Assembly: GCF_002368295.1 (NCBI RefSeq)
Contig: NZ_AP018248.1
Location: 3,453,502-3,517,501 of the forward strand
From: Tolypothrix tenuis PCC 7101
GTDB lineage: Bacteria; Cyanobacteriota; Cyanobacteriia; Cyanobacteriales; Nostocaceae
Reading direction: 5' to 3'
Length of the DNA: 64,000 bases
The position numbers and the translations under genes are program-made. Below are positions 23,269 to 32,859 of this stretch, piece after piece. The first letter of the stretch is position 1, and the number at the start of each line of letters is the position of its first letter. The notes under the pieces are model-generated. The model saw nothing but the letters and a program-made list of their open reading frames with translations. It ran no database searches and had not been told where the DNA came from.

Positions 23269-25329
23269 TTATTTGCTGTTACCGTTACCGTTGCCGTTAG
23301 CATGACCATTGGTATTGCTTTGCAGTACACGTTCAGCGAGTTTTTCTGGTACTTCTTGCAGATGGTCATATTCCCAGTGGAAGGAACCAACGCCGAGAGT
23401 GAGCGATCGCAGTTCTACAATAAAGTCATGCATCTCTGCTTGGGGTAGGTATGCGGAGATATTATCCCAACCTTGCCAATCGTTTCTGCCTTCGTAACCT
23501 AAGATTTGCCCCCGTTTACCACTGAGTAGTTGCAAGGCTTTGGAGGTAAATTCGCTGGGTGTGGTTACTTGCACTTTCAAAATCGGTTCTAGGAGGGTAG
23601 GTTGGGCTTGGGGTACTCCTGTTTGCATTGCCAACCTAGCAGCTTGTTTAAAGGCTTGTTCGGAACTATCAACGTTGTGGTAGGAACCATTGGTTAGAGT
23701 TACCGCCACATCCACAACTGGGAAGCCCAAAGGCCCATGTGCTAGAAATTCTCGCACACCCATTTCCACGCCAGGAATATACTGTCTGGGAACGACACCG
23801 CCCACAATGGTTTCCCGGAAGTTAAAGCCTTCGCCACGGGGTAGGGGCTGAATATCTAGGAACACATCACCAAATTGCCCATGTCCACCGCTTTGGTGCT
23901 TATAACGCCCATGAACGGCTGCTACAGGTTTGCGGATGGTTTCTTTGTAAGGCACTTGGGGCATATGGGTAGTCATTGGCAGGTTATATTTCCGCCGCAG
24001 TCTATCTAAGGCGACTTGCAAATGAATTTCGCCTTGTCCCCACAGAATTACTTCATGGGTATCGCCGTGCTGTTCCCAATTGAGAGAAGGATCTTCCTCT
24101 AATAGTTTGGTGATGGCGCTGCTGAGTTTTACTTCATCGTTGCGCTTTTCGGGAGTAATCGCCAGGGCGTAAACGGGTTCTAACTGTTCAGCTTTCGGTA
24201 AATCTGCTTTTAACTGTGCATCTGGAGATAGAATATCTCCGGTTTTGATGCCTTCTAAACGGCTTACAGCTACAATATCGCCAGCTAAAACTTCATTAAC
24301 TGACTGCTGTTGTTGTCCCATTAAGCGATAAAGCCCACCAGCACGCACGCCATTGAGGACAATGCCATCAGTTAATTTGCCTTGCCAAACACGGACTAGG
24401 GAGAGTTTGCCACCTTGGGGAGTGTAGAAAGTTTTTAATACTTGGGCAATTGGGCTATTGCTGGCTTTAGTTAAGCGACGTTCGGCTGTAGTTTCTGGTT
24501 CTGGTGCTTCCCGTACCAAAGCTTCTAATAAAGGTCTCACACCATAATCTTGTTCTGCCACACCAAAGAAAACGGGGACTACTAAATCTGCCCCTAATTC
24601 CATTTTTAAATCCTTGAGGATTTCTTCTTGGGGTGGTTCAATATCTTCTAAAAGTTCTTCCAATAAGTGATCGTCAAAATTTGCTAAAGCTTCGAGCATT
24701 TCTGCTCGTGCAGTATGTTCTTCTTCTTTTAAGTTTTCGGGGAACGGAATTAAGTCTGCTGGTGCGCCTGGATGATATTGATATGCTTGTTCACTCACCA
24801 TATCAATAAAGCCTGTGAGCTGTTCCCCTTGCATGATGGGATATTGATGGGCAACTAGGGGACGGCTGGAAACGGCTTTGAGGGCGTGTAATGTTTCGAG
24901 AACATGAATATTTGCCCTGTCCATTTTATTAACAAAGACGATGTGGGGAATTTCCCAATCGTCTAGGAATTTAAATAGAGGAGCAAGGGTGAGGACGCGA
25001 TCGCGGATGGGTTCGCAAACTACAATTGCCGCATCGACTCCCATTAAGGCATTATAAGTTTCTTGGGCAAATTCAACACTTCCGGGACAGTCCAGAAAGT
25101 TAAAGCGCAAGTCGTTATATTCAGTGCTAGCAGCGCTGACTTCTACACTCATGTGGCGATCGCGCGATTCGTTCGCACTATCTCCAACTGTGTTACCATC
25201 CTTAACACTGCCTTTACGGGAAATAGCCCCTGTGACAAATAACAAACTTTCTAATAAGGTTGTTTTTCCACTTAAATAAGGGCCGACAATTGCAACATTC
25301 CGCGAACCCGATTTTACTTTTTCGTTCAT
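23269..25329 (-). CDS. EF-G-like translational GTPase (FusA paralog)
   Basis: A 686-residue five-domain EF-G-like GTPase. G1 is GPYLSGKT (16-23), G3 is DCPG (80-83) instead of the usual DTPG, and G4 is NKMD (134-137). The switch I region reads DRHMSVEVS where canonical EF-G has RGITI, placing it in the divergent EF-G2-like group rather than the housekeeping fusA. Domain IV has GGHGQFGDVFL and domain V follows. The tail is Asn/Gly-rich. The start is set by the strong GGGAGG Shine-Dalgarno just upstream of the ATG at 25329; a longer frame lacks one. The role in translation or stress is not established. Confidence 0.9.
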   Translation of the reverse strand: MNEKVKSGSRNVAIVGPYLSGKTTLLESLLFVTGAISRKGSVKDGNTVGDSANESRDRHMSVEVSAASTEYNDLRFNFLDCPGSVEFAQETYNALMGVDAAIVVCEPIRDRVLTLAPLFKFLDDWEIPHIVFVNKMDRANIHVLETLHALKAVSSRPLVAHQYPIMQGEQLTGFIDMVSEQAYQYHPGAPADLIPFPENLKEEEHTARAEMLEALANFDDHLLEELLEDIEPPQEEILKDLKMELGADLVVPVFFGVAEQDYGVRPLLEALVREAPEPETTAERRLTKASNSPIAQVLKTFYTPQGGKLSLVRVWQGKLTDGIVLNGVRAGGLYRLMGQQQQSVNEVLAGDIVAVSRLEGIKTGDILSPDAQLKADLPKAEQLEPVYALAITPEKRNDEVKLSSAITKLLEEDPSLNWEQHGDTHEVILWGQGEIHLQVALDRLRRKYNLPMTTHMPQVPYKETIRKPVAAVHGRYKHQSGGHGQFGDVFLDIQPLPRGEGFNFRETIVGGVVPRQYIPGVEMGVREFLAHGPLGFPVVDVAVTLTNGSYHNVDSSEQAFKQAARLAMQTGVPQAQPTLLEPILKVQVTTPSEFTSKALQLLSGKRGQILGYEGRNDWQGWDNISAYLPQAEMHDFIVELRSLTLGVGSFHWEYDHLQEVPEKLAERVLQSNTNGHANGNGNGNSK

Positions 25330-25952
25330 AAAACCTCCCTGGCGGTAAGTCACCACTAACCGCATTATCCTGTGTATTCAGGCATAGAAAATGGTTCTCT
25401 TTAAGTACGCAACTGGTACAGCTATCTTGTGGTTTAAGAGTCAAGAGTCAAGAGTCAAAGGTCAAGGGTCAAAAATTCATGTTTTTTGGACTTTTGACTG
25501 TTGACTTTGGACAGCCTTCACGAAAAAGATGTGACACTTGCGTAAGTCCTTAAGTTGAGAATCATCTCCTCTTTAATCAGTTATTATCCTCCCTTTAATC
25601 AATGCAACGAAAAATTGTAGCCTGTTGTAAGATTTAGCTAAAGAAAAGTTAATTAAATCAAACTTTAATACCAAGAGTTGAACTTTTGTAAAATCAATCC
25701 CTATCAGAAGAATCTTTGTGAAGAAAAATTAACTAAAGGCGGAATTATTCAGGATAAAGCATGAAAGATGAAACTAACAGACACAGCAGTTGTCATCAGT
25801 GGTGTAGGTAAAATCAAGAAAAGTTAATCTATAAAATGTTTTGCTATTTTAGGAAATACCAAAAAATCAATTATCCGGCAAGTAGGGGCATAATATCCAC
25901 AGAATTTCGAGCAAATAGACCCTTACTCCCTGCCTTGCCTCTACAATTATTT
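25330..25952. other. Intergenic region with agtcaag heptamers
   Basis: Gap between the divergent EF-G-like and TPR genes. It contains agtcaag/ggtcaag heptamers at about 25437-25475, a related inverted piece (ttttgactgttgact) near 25495, and AT-rich promoter-type sequence. Confidence 0.6.
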
Positions 25953-26897
25953 ATGTATTGTTTTAATAGTAAATCTCTGCAATCTTTATATAATTTCCGC
26001 CTAAGTATATTAATAACTTTAACTTTGCTCTGGGGTAGTTCTATCTATATTTCCACTAGTTTCGCCATCACCCCACCGGAGTTATTAGCACAAACTACTA
26101 GCCAAGGAGCAGTAGACTTATTAAATCAAGGCTTACAGGCAATTCAAGCTGGCAGAGTACAAGATGCGATCGCTTCATTTAGAAAAGCTATCCTGCTAGA
26201 TCCCAAACTAGCCCCCGCCCACTACAATTTAGGGCTAGCATTGCGGCAGACTGGACAATTACAACCTGCAGCAGATGCATTTTATCAAGCAACCCAAGCA
26301 GATCCGAAATTTGCGCCCGCTTTTGCTAATTTAGGCGGAGCTTTATTAGAAGGGAATAATTTGCAGTTAGCGAATGATTACTTACAACGAGCAATCGAAC
26401 TCGATTCTAAACTCGGTTTTGCCCACTATAACTTAGGATTGCTGCGAGAACAGCAACGAGATTGGGAAAGAGCGATCGCATCTTTTAAAAAAGCGATGCA
26501 ATATAGCCAAAATGCCCCAGAGCCAGCCTATCATTTAGGATTAGTTTATCTGCAACAAGGCAAAGTTGATCAAGCTAGAGAAGCCTTTCGCCAAGCATTA
26601 AGAGTTAATCCCCAATATGCGGAAGCACATTACAATTTAGGTTCAATTTGGTTTCAACAAAGTAAATGGCAAGAAGCCTTAGAAGCCTTCAGAAAAGCAG
26701 CCACAGCTAACTCAAATTATGCCAACGCTTATTATGGTGCAGGTTTAGCATTTATGCAATTAAGGCAATATGCACAAGCCGCCCAAGTCTTTCAATATGC
26801 CAGAGATTTATACAATGCTCAAGGCAATCCTCAATGGGGAAAAAATGCCCAGCAATTGTTACAACAAGCACAGAATTTCAATTACCAACCTCGCTAA
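25953..26897 (+). CDS. Exported TPR protein
   Basis: A 314-residue protein from the ATG giving MYCFNSKSLQ; an in-frame ATG at 25836 would add 39 residues of unlikely leader. A signal-anchor or signal peptide (LSILITLTLLWGSSIYISTSFAI) leads to about seven consecutive TPR units of 34 residues (for example APAHYNLGLALRQTGQLQPAADAFYQATQADPK). It is likely periplasmic or membrane-associated and a scaffold for protein assembly. No catalytic motif was seen. It is monocistronic. Confidence 0.82.
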   Translation: MYCFNSKSLQSLYNFRLSILITLTLLWGSSIYISTSFAITPPELLAQTTSQGAVDLLNQGLQAIQAGRVQDAIASFRKAILLDPKLAPAHYNLGLALRQTGQLQPAADAFYQATQADPKFAPAFANLGGALLEGNNLQLANDYLQRAIELDSKLGFAHYNLGLLREQQRDWERAIASFKKAMQYSQNAPEPAYHLGLVYLQQGKVDQAREAFRQALRVNPQYAEAHYNLGSIWFQQSKWQEALEAFRKAATANSNYANAYYGAGLAFMQLRQYAQAAQVFQYARDLYNAQGNPQWGKNAQQLLQQAQNFNYQPR

Positions 26898-27106
26898 GGT
26901 GCGAAGGATAGATAGTAAGCAACAACAAAATTATCGGATGAACTAGAACACCGATTGCTTAATTAAAAATAAAGAATTCTGCGAGGATAGGCACTTTTAG
27001 GTATTACGTTTTCAGCCTAATGATAACTGGTGCCTACACTACAAGTTAAAGAATAATGAATCGATATTCTAGTTGGTAATTCTCAATCTGTCACCATTGT
27101 CATGGT

Positions 27107-27658
27107 ATGCATATGCAAAAGCGCGTTAAAAGCCGATTTCTATTTTGCGATCGCTGGTTTGATCGCCATGCGATTGTTCGCAACATGGAGGCTTTTCAAG
27201 ACTTAATTGTTATAGTCTTATGTTTAGGTTTATTTGCTGTCATGTTACTGCAATTATGGGGGATATTAATTGCAATTACACATCAACTTGACTACAAAAT
27301 AGTGACAGCAAAAATACTATTTATTCTGATTTTGGTAGAGTTATTTCGGCTGCTCATGGTTTATTTACAAGAGCATAGTATTGCTGTTGGTGTCGCAGTC
27401 GAAGTCACAATTGTATCAGTTCTACGAGAAGTAGTTGTTCACGGTGCCTTAGAAATCTCTTCAATTCAAACAGCAGCAATTTGCGGCTTATTATTCATTT
27501 TGGGTGCGTTATTAATAGTGTGTGCAAAAACACCACACATGGATTGCATGAGCGCTAACACAAAATTTTGCCCTATTGTCTATCAAGGAAGTAGAGAAAA
27601 GCAAAATCTAGAGTTTCAATACTCACGTCGATGTGATGAAAATCAGCCTTTGGTGTAG
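27107..27658 (+). CDS. PsiE family membrane protein
   Basis: A 183-residue protein with four hydrophobic helices between about residues 30 and 140. The segment VELFRLLMVYLQEHS...VEVTIVSVLREVVVHG is the hallmark of the phosphate-starvation-inducible PsiE family. The family's function is unknown. A 40-residue hydrophilic C-terminal tail contains several Cys/His residues. No recognisable Pho box was seen upstream, so phosphate control is not claimed here. Confidence 0.82.
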   Translation: MHMQKRVKSRFLFCDRWFDRHAIVRNMEAFQDLIVIVLCLGLFAVMLLQLWGILIAITHQLDYKIVTAKILFILILVELFRLLMVYLQEHSIAVGVAVEVTIVSVLREVVVHGALEISSIQTAAICGLLFILGALLIVCAKTPHMDCMSANTKFCPIVYQGSREKQNLEFQYSRRCDENQPLV

Positions 27659-27667
27659 GGGTTTGGC

Positions 27668-27790
27668 GTTTGTCATTTGGTAATGGGTAATTGGTAATTG
27701 GTAATTGGTAATGGGAATTTATATTCGTCTCCCAATCCCCAGTCCCCAGTCCCCAATCCCCAATCCCCAGTCCCCAATCCCCAATCCCCA
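27668..27790. repeat. Heptamer arrays (ggtaatt then ccccagt/ccccaat)
   Basis: Two heptamer families in tandem, as at 5606-5790 and 9570-9698, here after the PsiE gene. Confidence 0.9.
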
Positions 27791-27884
27791 ACTCAGGAGT
27801 AATTTTTTCTACGCTTCTGGGAAGATGAAGCCTCCTTTGACGGTAGGTAGAAATTAGTTAAGAACCTAAAGGAGGGTAAATTTT

Positions 27885-28124
27885 ATGGCTACAGGTAACG
27901 GACAATCTCAACAACCGATTAGCAACCTAGAGTACGATTTTGTGACTGTGCTGCACAATAAAGCAGAAGCAGTTAAAGCTTACGATGTTTACATTAAAGA
28001 CGCGCAGGAAGCTAACTCTCAGCCCTGTGTAGAATTATTCCAAAAATTGCGGCAGTCTGATGTTGAGCAAGCTCAAGAAATCCGCAATCATCTGCAACAA
28101 GTAATGCAGCACGGTAAAATGTAA
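27885..28124 (+). CDS. Small conserved hypothetical protein
   Basis: A 79-residue helical protein preceded by a very good ribosome-binding site (AAGGAGG) at normal spacing, so it is surely translated. The sequence NLEYDFVTVLHNKAEAVKAYDVYIKDAQE...CVELFQKLRQSDVEQAQEIRNHL suggests two long helices, resembling half of a ferritin-like bundle. I recognise it only as a small cyanobacterial family without known function. A hairpin follows about 100 bp downstream. Confidence 0.8.
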   Translation: MATGNGQSQQPISNLEYDFVTVLHNKAEAVKAYDVYIKDAQEANSQPCVELFQKLRQSDVEQAQEIRNHLQQVMQHGKM

Positions 28125-28221
28125 TCTATTCGGGGCATAGGGGATAGGGCATGGGGCATGGAAAAGAATAAAAATACCCTGTCCCAAGTCGGCTTTCCTG
28201 CATTCTCTAATTAATAGACAG

Positions 28222-28264
28222 CAAGCCGCAGGCGCTATCAACTATGCTGATTCCCTGCGGCTTG
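28222..28264. terminator. Inverted repeat after small protein gene
   Basis: Arms caagccgcagg (28222-28232) and cctgcggcttg (28254-28264) are perfect complements with a 21-nt loop. No T-run follows, so it may be only a transcript-stabilising hairpin. Confidence 0.4.
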
Positions 28265-28304
28265 TTGCACTTGTTGCACCGTCAAATGTCAAGCTTGGGC
28301 TAAT

Positions 28305-28402
28305 TGCAATACTTGTCGGTTAAGGGGAAAAGGGTCAGGGGAAAAGGAAAAGAAAAAACCTTTAACCCTTACCCTTTCACCTTTTCCCAAACTAAATTCC
28401 GA
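28305..28402 (-). repeat. Dispersed ~95-bp repeat, copy 2 (inverted)
   Basis: Reverse-complement relative of 18030-18127: begins gcaatacttgtcggttaagg and ends accttttcccaaactaaattccg, matching the other copy's flanks as well as its core. Confidence 0.75.
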
Positions 28403-28532
28403 TGTTAGTTATCTTGAATTGCACTGACCTACTTAAGAGAGTTTTTTTATTTTAAGTTTTGCACCTTCGGCGACAATACAGGGATATAAATAAAAGCAAG
28501 TAGTTAAATATACTCTTGCTGGAGGATTTGCG

Positions 28533-31268
28533 ATGAGCGATCGCCGGAAATATTTCACCTGGCTGCTGGTGTTAGTTCCTTTGTTTTCCTTACCTGCTTT
28601 ACCTTTGGTTACGGTTACAGCACAGGCGCAAACTAATCTAACTCGCAAAGATGAGGCTGTAAAAATTTTTAACTTAGGTTGGCAACAGGCCGAGCGGGGT
28701 AACTATTCGGAAGCATTAAAATTATTTGAGCAAGCTTTAGCAATTCTGAGAGAAATTAAATATAGTGTCGGTGAAGCTACAGTTCTCAATGATATTGGCG
28801 AAATTTACCGCAGAGCTAATCAGTATCCCCAAGCTTTAAAAGTTTTAGAGTCAGCTTTAGTAATTGTTAAACAAATTGATGACAAAGCTGGACAAGCAGC
28901 AAATCTCAATAATATCGGCTTGGTTTATCGCGACATGGGAGAATATACCAAAGCATTAGAGTATTTTCAACAAGCGATCGCCATCAGCAATCAAGCTGGT
29001 AAAAAACAGCAGCAGGGCTCAATGCTGTCTAATATTGCATCAATATATAACAAATTAGGAGAGCAGACTAAAGCCTTAGATTATTTGCAGCAAGCTTTAG
29101 CTAATTACCAGCAATTAGGCAATAAAGAAGAACAAGTAATCATGCTCAATTTGATTGGTTTAAATTACCAAAACCGAGGAGAATATCCCAAAGGATATGA
29201 GTACTTTCAGCAAGGTTTAATCATTAGCAAACAAGCTGGTGATCAATCGGGTCAAGGCATATCTCTAAATAATATTGGCTCTTATTACTACAACTTAGGT
29301 CAGTATGCAAAATCTTTAGATTTCTTAGGACAAGCTTTAGCTATTCGTCAACAACTGGGTGATCAATCTGCCATCGCCGTCAATATTAGTAACATTGGGG
29401 AAGTTTACCGAATGTTAGGACAATATCCCCAAGCGCTACAAAATTTCCAGCAAGCTTTAACAATCCAAAAACAAATTGCAGATAAAGATGGAGAAGGAAC
29501 TACTATCAATAATATTGGGCAGACTTACAGCGATTTAAAAGACTATAATCAAGCCCTCAATTATCTTCAACAAGCTTTAGCAATTCGTCAGCAAATTTCT
29601 GACCAGGATGGTTTAGGTGAAACTCTCAATAATATTGGCGACCTTTACCGCCAATTAGAAAATTACGATCGCGCTTTAGAATACTTTCAGCAAGCTTTAG
29701 CAGTTAACAGAAAAATTGGTAACAAACCTGGGGAAGCTGGCAATGTTAATAATATGGGCGAAGTTTACCGCACATTACAACAAGATGCAAAAGCTTTGGA
29801 GTCTTTTGAGCAAGCTTTAGCTATTGTGAAAACAATTGGTGACAAAGCTGGAGAAGCAAAAACTCTCCACAATATTGGACTAATTTATATTCATCAAGGT
29901 CAGTATCCTGAAGCAGAGAAAAACTTATTTGCTGCCATAGATATTTGGGAAGCTTTACGACCTGGATTAAGCGATGCTCAAAAAATTGCTTTCATCGATA
30001 CCCAAGCAAATACTTATCGCTTTTTAATTCAATCCTTAATTGTCCAAAATAAAATTGAAGCTGCACTAGAAGTAGCCGATCGCACTAGAGCCAGAGCATT
30101 TGTGGATTTATTAGTCTTAAAGCAATTAGAAAAACCAAATGCTCAAATCAATATCAAACCTCTCAAGCTGGCAGAGATTAAAAATATTGCTAAATCTCAA
30201 AATGCTACTCTCGTAGAGTACGCTACAGTTGAGGAAGATAAACTTTATATTTGGGTAGTTAACCCTACAGGTAAAATTTCGTTTGAGCAAGTTAATTTAA
30301 AACAATCTCTCAAGAGTCCTTTACAAAAATTGGTGTTAGCTAGCCGTAATTCTTTAGGTGCAAGGGGTAGGGGTATTAATATTTCACCAATCAACGAACC
30401 CCCAAATTCCGGTAGCAAAAAAACCCAGTTAAAGAAACTCTATGAAATCCTCATTCAACCAATCGCCAAATATCTGCCTACAGATCCTCAATCTCGTGTA
30501 ATCTTCATTCCCCAATCATCGTTGTTTCTGGTACCATTCCCTGCACTACAAGACCAACAAGGTAAATATTTAATCGACAAACATACTATCCTGACTGCAC
30601 CAGCGATTCAAGTTTTAGACTTAACTGCCAAGCAACACCACAATATCCCCCAGTCTGAAAAAGATATATTGGTGGTTGGCAATCCTATCATGCCTAAGCT
30701 GCCGATAGCAAATGAGATATTGGAACCATTACCCGGTGCGGAAGCAGAAGCCAAGAAAATTGCCAGTTTATTCAAAACCCAAGCAATTATCGGTAGCAAA
30801 GCCACAGAAACATCAATGGTCAAGCAAATGAACCAAGCTAAAATCATTCATTTTGCTACCCACGGCTTACTTGATGATTTTAAAGGATTGGGCGTACCAG
30901 GTGCGATCGCTCTTGCTCCTACTCGTCAGGATGATGGTTTACTGACATCCGGTGAAATTTTGGATATGAAACTCAACGCCGACTTGGTTGTACTGAGCGC
31001 TTGCAACACTGGAGGTGGTAACATTACAGGCGATGGAGTGATTGGTTTATCACGTTCTCTCATTACTGCTGGGGTCAAGAGTGTAATTGTTTCACTGTGG
31101 TCTGTATCAGATACTTCTACCGCCTTTTTGATGACTGAGTTTTATCGTCATTTGCAACACAATCCCGATAAAGCTGCGGCGCTGCGAGCAGCAATGCTCA
31201 CAACCAGACAAAAGTATAGTAATCCACTAGATTGGGCTGCATTTACTTTGATTGGGGAAGCAAAGTGA
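28533..31268 (+). CDS. Exported TPR-CHAT protein (caspase-like protease domain)
   Basis: A 911-residue protein. A signal peptide (about 1-33, ending VTAQAQT) precedes roughly ten TPR units of 40 residues (about 40-460) with repeated LNNIGxxYRxLGxYxxALxxxxQALAI. The C-terminal CHAT domain (about 600-910) has the caspase-type dyad: His777 in HFATHG and Cys824 in LSACNTGGG. CHAT proteases are clan CD peptidases; TPR-CHAT architectures are common in cyanobacteria, and a related protein (Craspase) is a CRISPR-activated protease. Here no CRISPR genes are near and the signal peptide places it outside the cytoplasm. A strong GGAGG lies before the ATG. Confidence 0.92.
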   Translation: MSDRRKYFTWLLVLVPLFSLPALPLVTVTAQAQTNLTRKDEAVKIFNLGWQQAERGNYSEALKLFEQALAILREIKYSVGEATVLNDIGEIYRRANQYPQALKVLESALVIVKQIDDKAGQAANLNNIGLVYRDMGEYTKALEYFQQAIAISNQAGKKQQQGSMLSNIASIYNKLGEQTKALDYLQQALANYQQLGNKEEQVIMLNLIGLNYQNRGEYPKGYEYFQQGLIISKQAGDQSGQGISLNNIGSYYYNLGQYAKSLDFLGQALAIRQQLGDQSAIAVNISNIGEVYRMLGQYPQALQNFQQALTIQKQIADKDGEGTTINNIGQTYSDLKDYNQALNYLQQALAIRQQISDQDGLGETLNNIGDLYRQLENYDRALEYFQQALAVNRKIGNKPGEAGNVNNMGEVYRTLQQDAKALESFEQALAIVKTIGDKAGEAKTLHNIGLIYIHQGQYPEAEKNLFAAIDIWEALRPGLSDAQKIAFIDTQANTYRFLIQSLIVQNKIEAALEVADRTRARAFVDLLVLKQLEKPNAQINIKPLKLAEIKNIAKSQNATLVEYATVEEDKLYIWVVNPTGKISFEQVNLKQSLKSPLQKLVLASRNSLGARGRGINISPINEPPNSGSKKTQLKKLYEILIQPIAKYLPTDPQSRVIFIPQSSLFLVPFPALQDQQGKYLIDKHTILTAPAIQVLDLTAKQHHNIPQSEKDILVVGNPIMPKLPIANEILEPLPGAEAEAKKIASLFKTQAIIGSKATETSMVKQMNQAKIIHFATHGLLDDFKGLGVPGAIALAPTRQDDGLLTSGEILDMKLNADLVVLSACNTGGGNITGDGVIGLSRSLITAGVKSVIVSLWSVSDTSTAFLMTEFYRHLQHNPDKAAALRAAMLTTRQKYSNPLDWAAFTLIGEAK

Positions 31269-31417
31269 AACAATTTTAGATTTTAGATTTGTTTCATACT
31301 GGAATGCTTCTTTATTGGCTCGATAATTTATTCAATTTTTATCTCTAAAATTCACGATGCTGTGAAATAAAGAAAAATTTCAACCAAAGCACTGATTACC
31401 AAATACCCTAAAATATC

Positions 31418-31918
31418 ATGAAAATTATTTTTAAATTGGCGATTTTGTCTTTTGCCAGCTTTGCCGTATCTATGCAAATTGTGTCGGCTCAAACTCCCAA
31501 AACTACAGGTGATGCGCGCATCAAAGATATTTTAGATAAGCTAGGGGCTAAATATGAGTTACTACCTGATGGAGATTTTAAATTATTAATACAAACCGAA
31601 AATAAACGCAACCAAGTAGTATTTATTGAATCCAGAACCGAAAAACTCGGCAACTTAGAAATTCGTTATATTTCATCTCCAGGATATGTAACTAAGGGAG
31701 CGATTCCCACGGAAATTGCTAACAAGCTACTAGAAAATAGTGGTTTAAACAAAATAGCTGCTTGGCAAGTTTTGACTAAAGAGCAAACTCACATGGCTAT
31801 ATTTACTGCCAAGATAGCAGCCAATAGTGAGGCGGAAACTGTGAAAAATACGCTTTTAGCTGTGGGCTATGGTGCAGATGCAATTGAAAAAGAGTTGACA
31901 GGTAAGGATGAATTTTGA
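31418..31918 (+). CDS. Exported hypothetical protein, YbjN-like
   Basis: A 166-residue protein with a clear signal peptide (MKIIFKLAILSFASFAVSM...VSAQ). The mature part has alternating beta strands and helices (KYELLPDGDFKLLIQ, NQVVFIESR, GNLEIRYISSPG, then two helices), which resembles the YbjN/type III chaperone-like fold. The fold is a guess from pattern only. It follows the TPR-CHAT gene by 150 bp on the same strand, so it may be cotranscribed with it. Confidence 0.65.
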   Translation: MKIIFKLAILSFASFAVSMQIVSAQTPKTTGDARIKDILDKLGAKYELLPDGDFKLLIQTENKRNQVVFIESRTEKLGNLEIRYISSPGYVTKGAIPTEIANKLLENSGLNKIAAWQVLTKEQTHMAIFTAKIAANSEAETVKNTLLAVGYGADAIEKELTGKDEF

Positions 31919-32859
31919 ATAACAAGGGAACAGGGACTTGCAAATCAAAAGTAGGAGGTGCAGGGGAAGCAGTAACAATAAAACTAATTTCACCGCATAG
32001 CGTCTTTGAAGGATTCACCTGTACCCCTACGCTTAACCAAGCTGGGCTTGCCGCAAGCATCTGAACTTCGGTGACTCAGCACTCTCAACTTAAGAGGCGA
32101 ATTGTCTGTAGCTAGAACTTGGATAAATGGTATAAATACCTGATAAAAAAGCGATCGCACAAAATCCATTACCAGCTATAATGATTGATTTTCAAGAGTA
32201 TGTATTCATGTGTGAGACGTATAAATACTTATATATCTTGTATATTTATTGCATTCTGACTATGTCTATACTGGATAATAAATCATCCAAATTTTATGAA
32301 AATTTTCAACAACGCCAATTCAACAAACCCAACGGGGTTGGGGGCTGGGTAACTCTGGCCCCACGACCGCAGGTAGTAGGGATTAGGGGTAATGGGAATT
32401 CGGAGAATGCAGACGCGAAGCCGTGAGCGACTCTGGTGGACGGGTTCCCCGGCATATAATGAACTGTAGGTATCCTCAGAATTCACCCATTCGCCTTAGC
32501 GTCTCTGAAACAGAAGGGCTTCCTGTAGGTTGGGAGATGAGGGGACAAGAGGAAATAATCATTACCCATTACTCATTACCCATTCTCATAATTAAAGATT
32601 TTCTTCACAAAAAAAATGCAAACTTTTAAGCGCATTAGCTGATTGCTGTAATTTTGAACCATGCCACAATACAGGTGTTATTGCGCGCACAATCTATTGT
32701 CTCCTGATCATCAATCTATTGAATGAAAGACTTCTGCTTCTTCTCACTTGAACTATAGATTAATCTCTAACCTATCTATATGTTAAGTAAGGTTTTTAAC
32801 TTGATGGATATGGAGGTACAATCGCTTGTGAAACGCGATCGCGTTAACAATTGTGCTGT
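31919..32859. other. 0.9-kb intergenic region
   Basis: No credible gene. Short frames here have no family similarity and overlap G-rich repeat fragments, for example around 32325-32455 (ggggttgggggctggg... and gcgaagccgtgagcgactctggtgg). The promoter of the giant kinase operon must lie near 32700-32850. Confidence 0.55.

Noticed and set aside
27885..28124. Spurious short frame
   Set aside because: Rejected as spurious because AAGGAGG stands at ideal distance and the helical composition is protein-like; it was therefore kept as a gene.
32181..32629. Short frames between the YbjN-like gene and the giant kinase
   Set aside because: Mutually overlapping on both strands, with translated repeat sequence and no ribosome-binding site.
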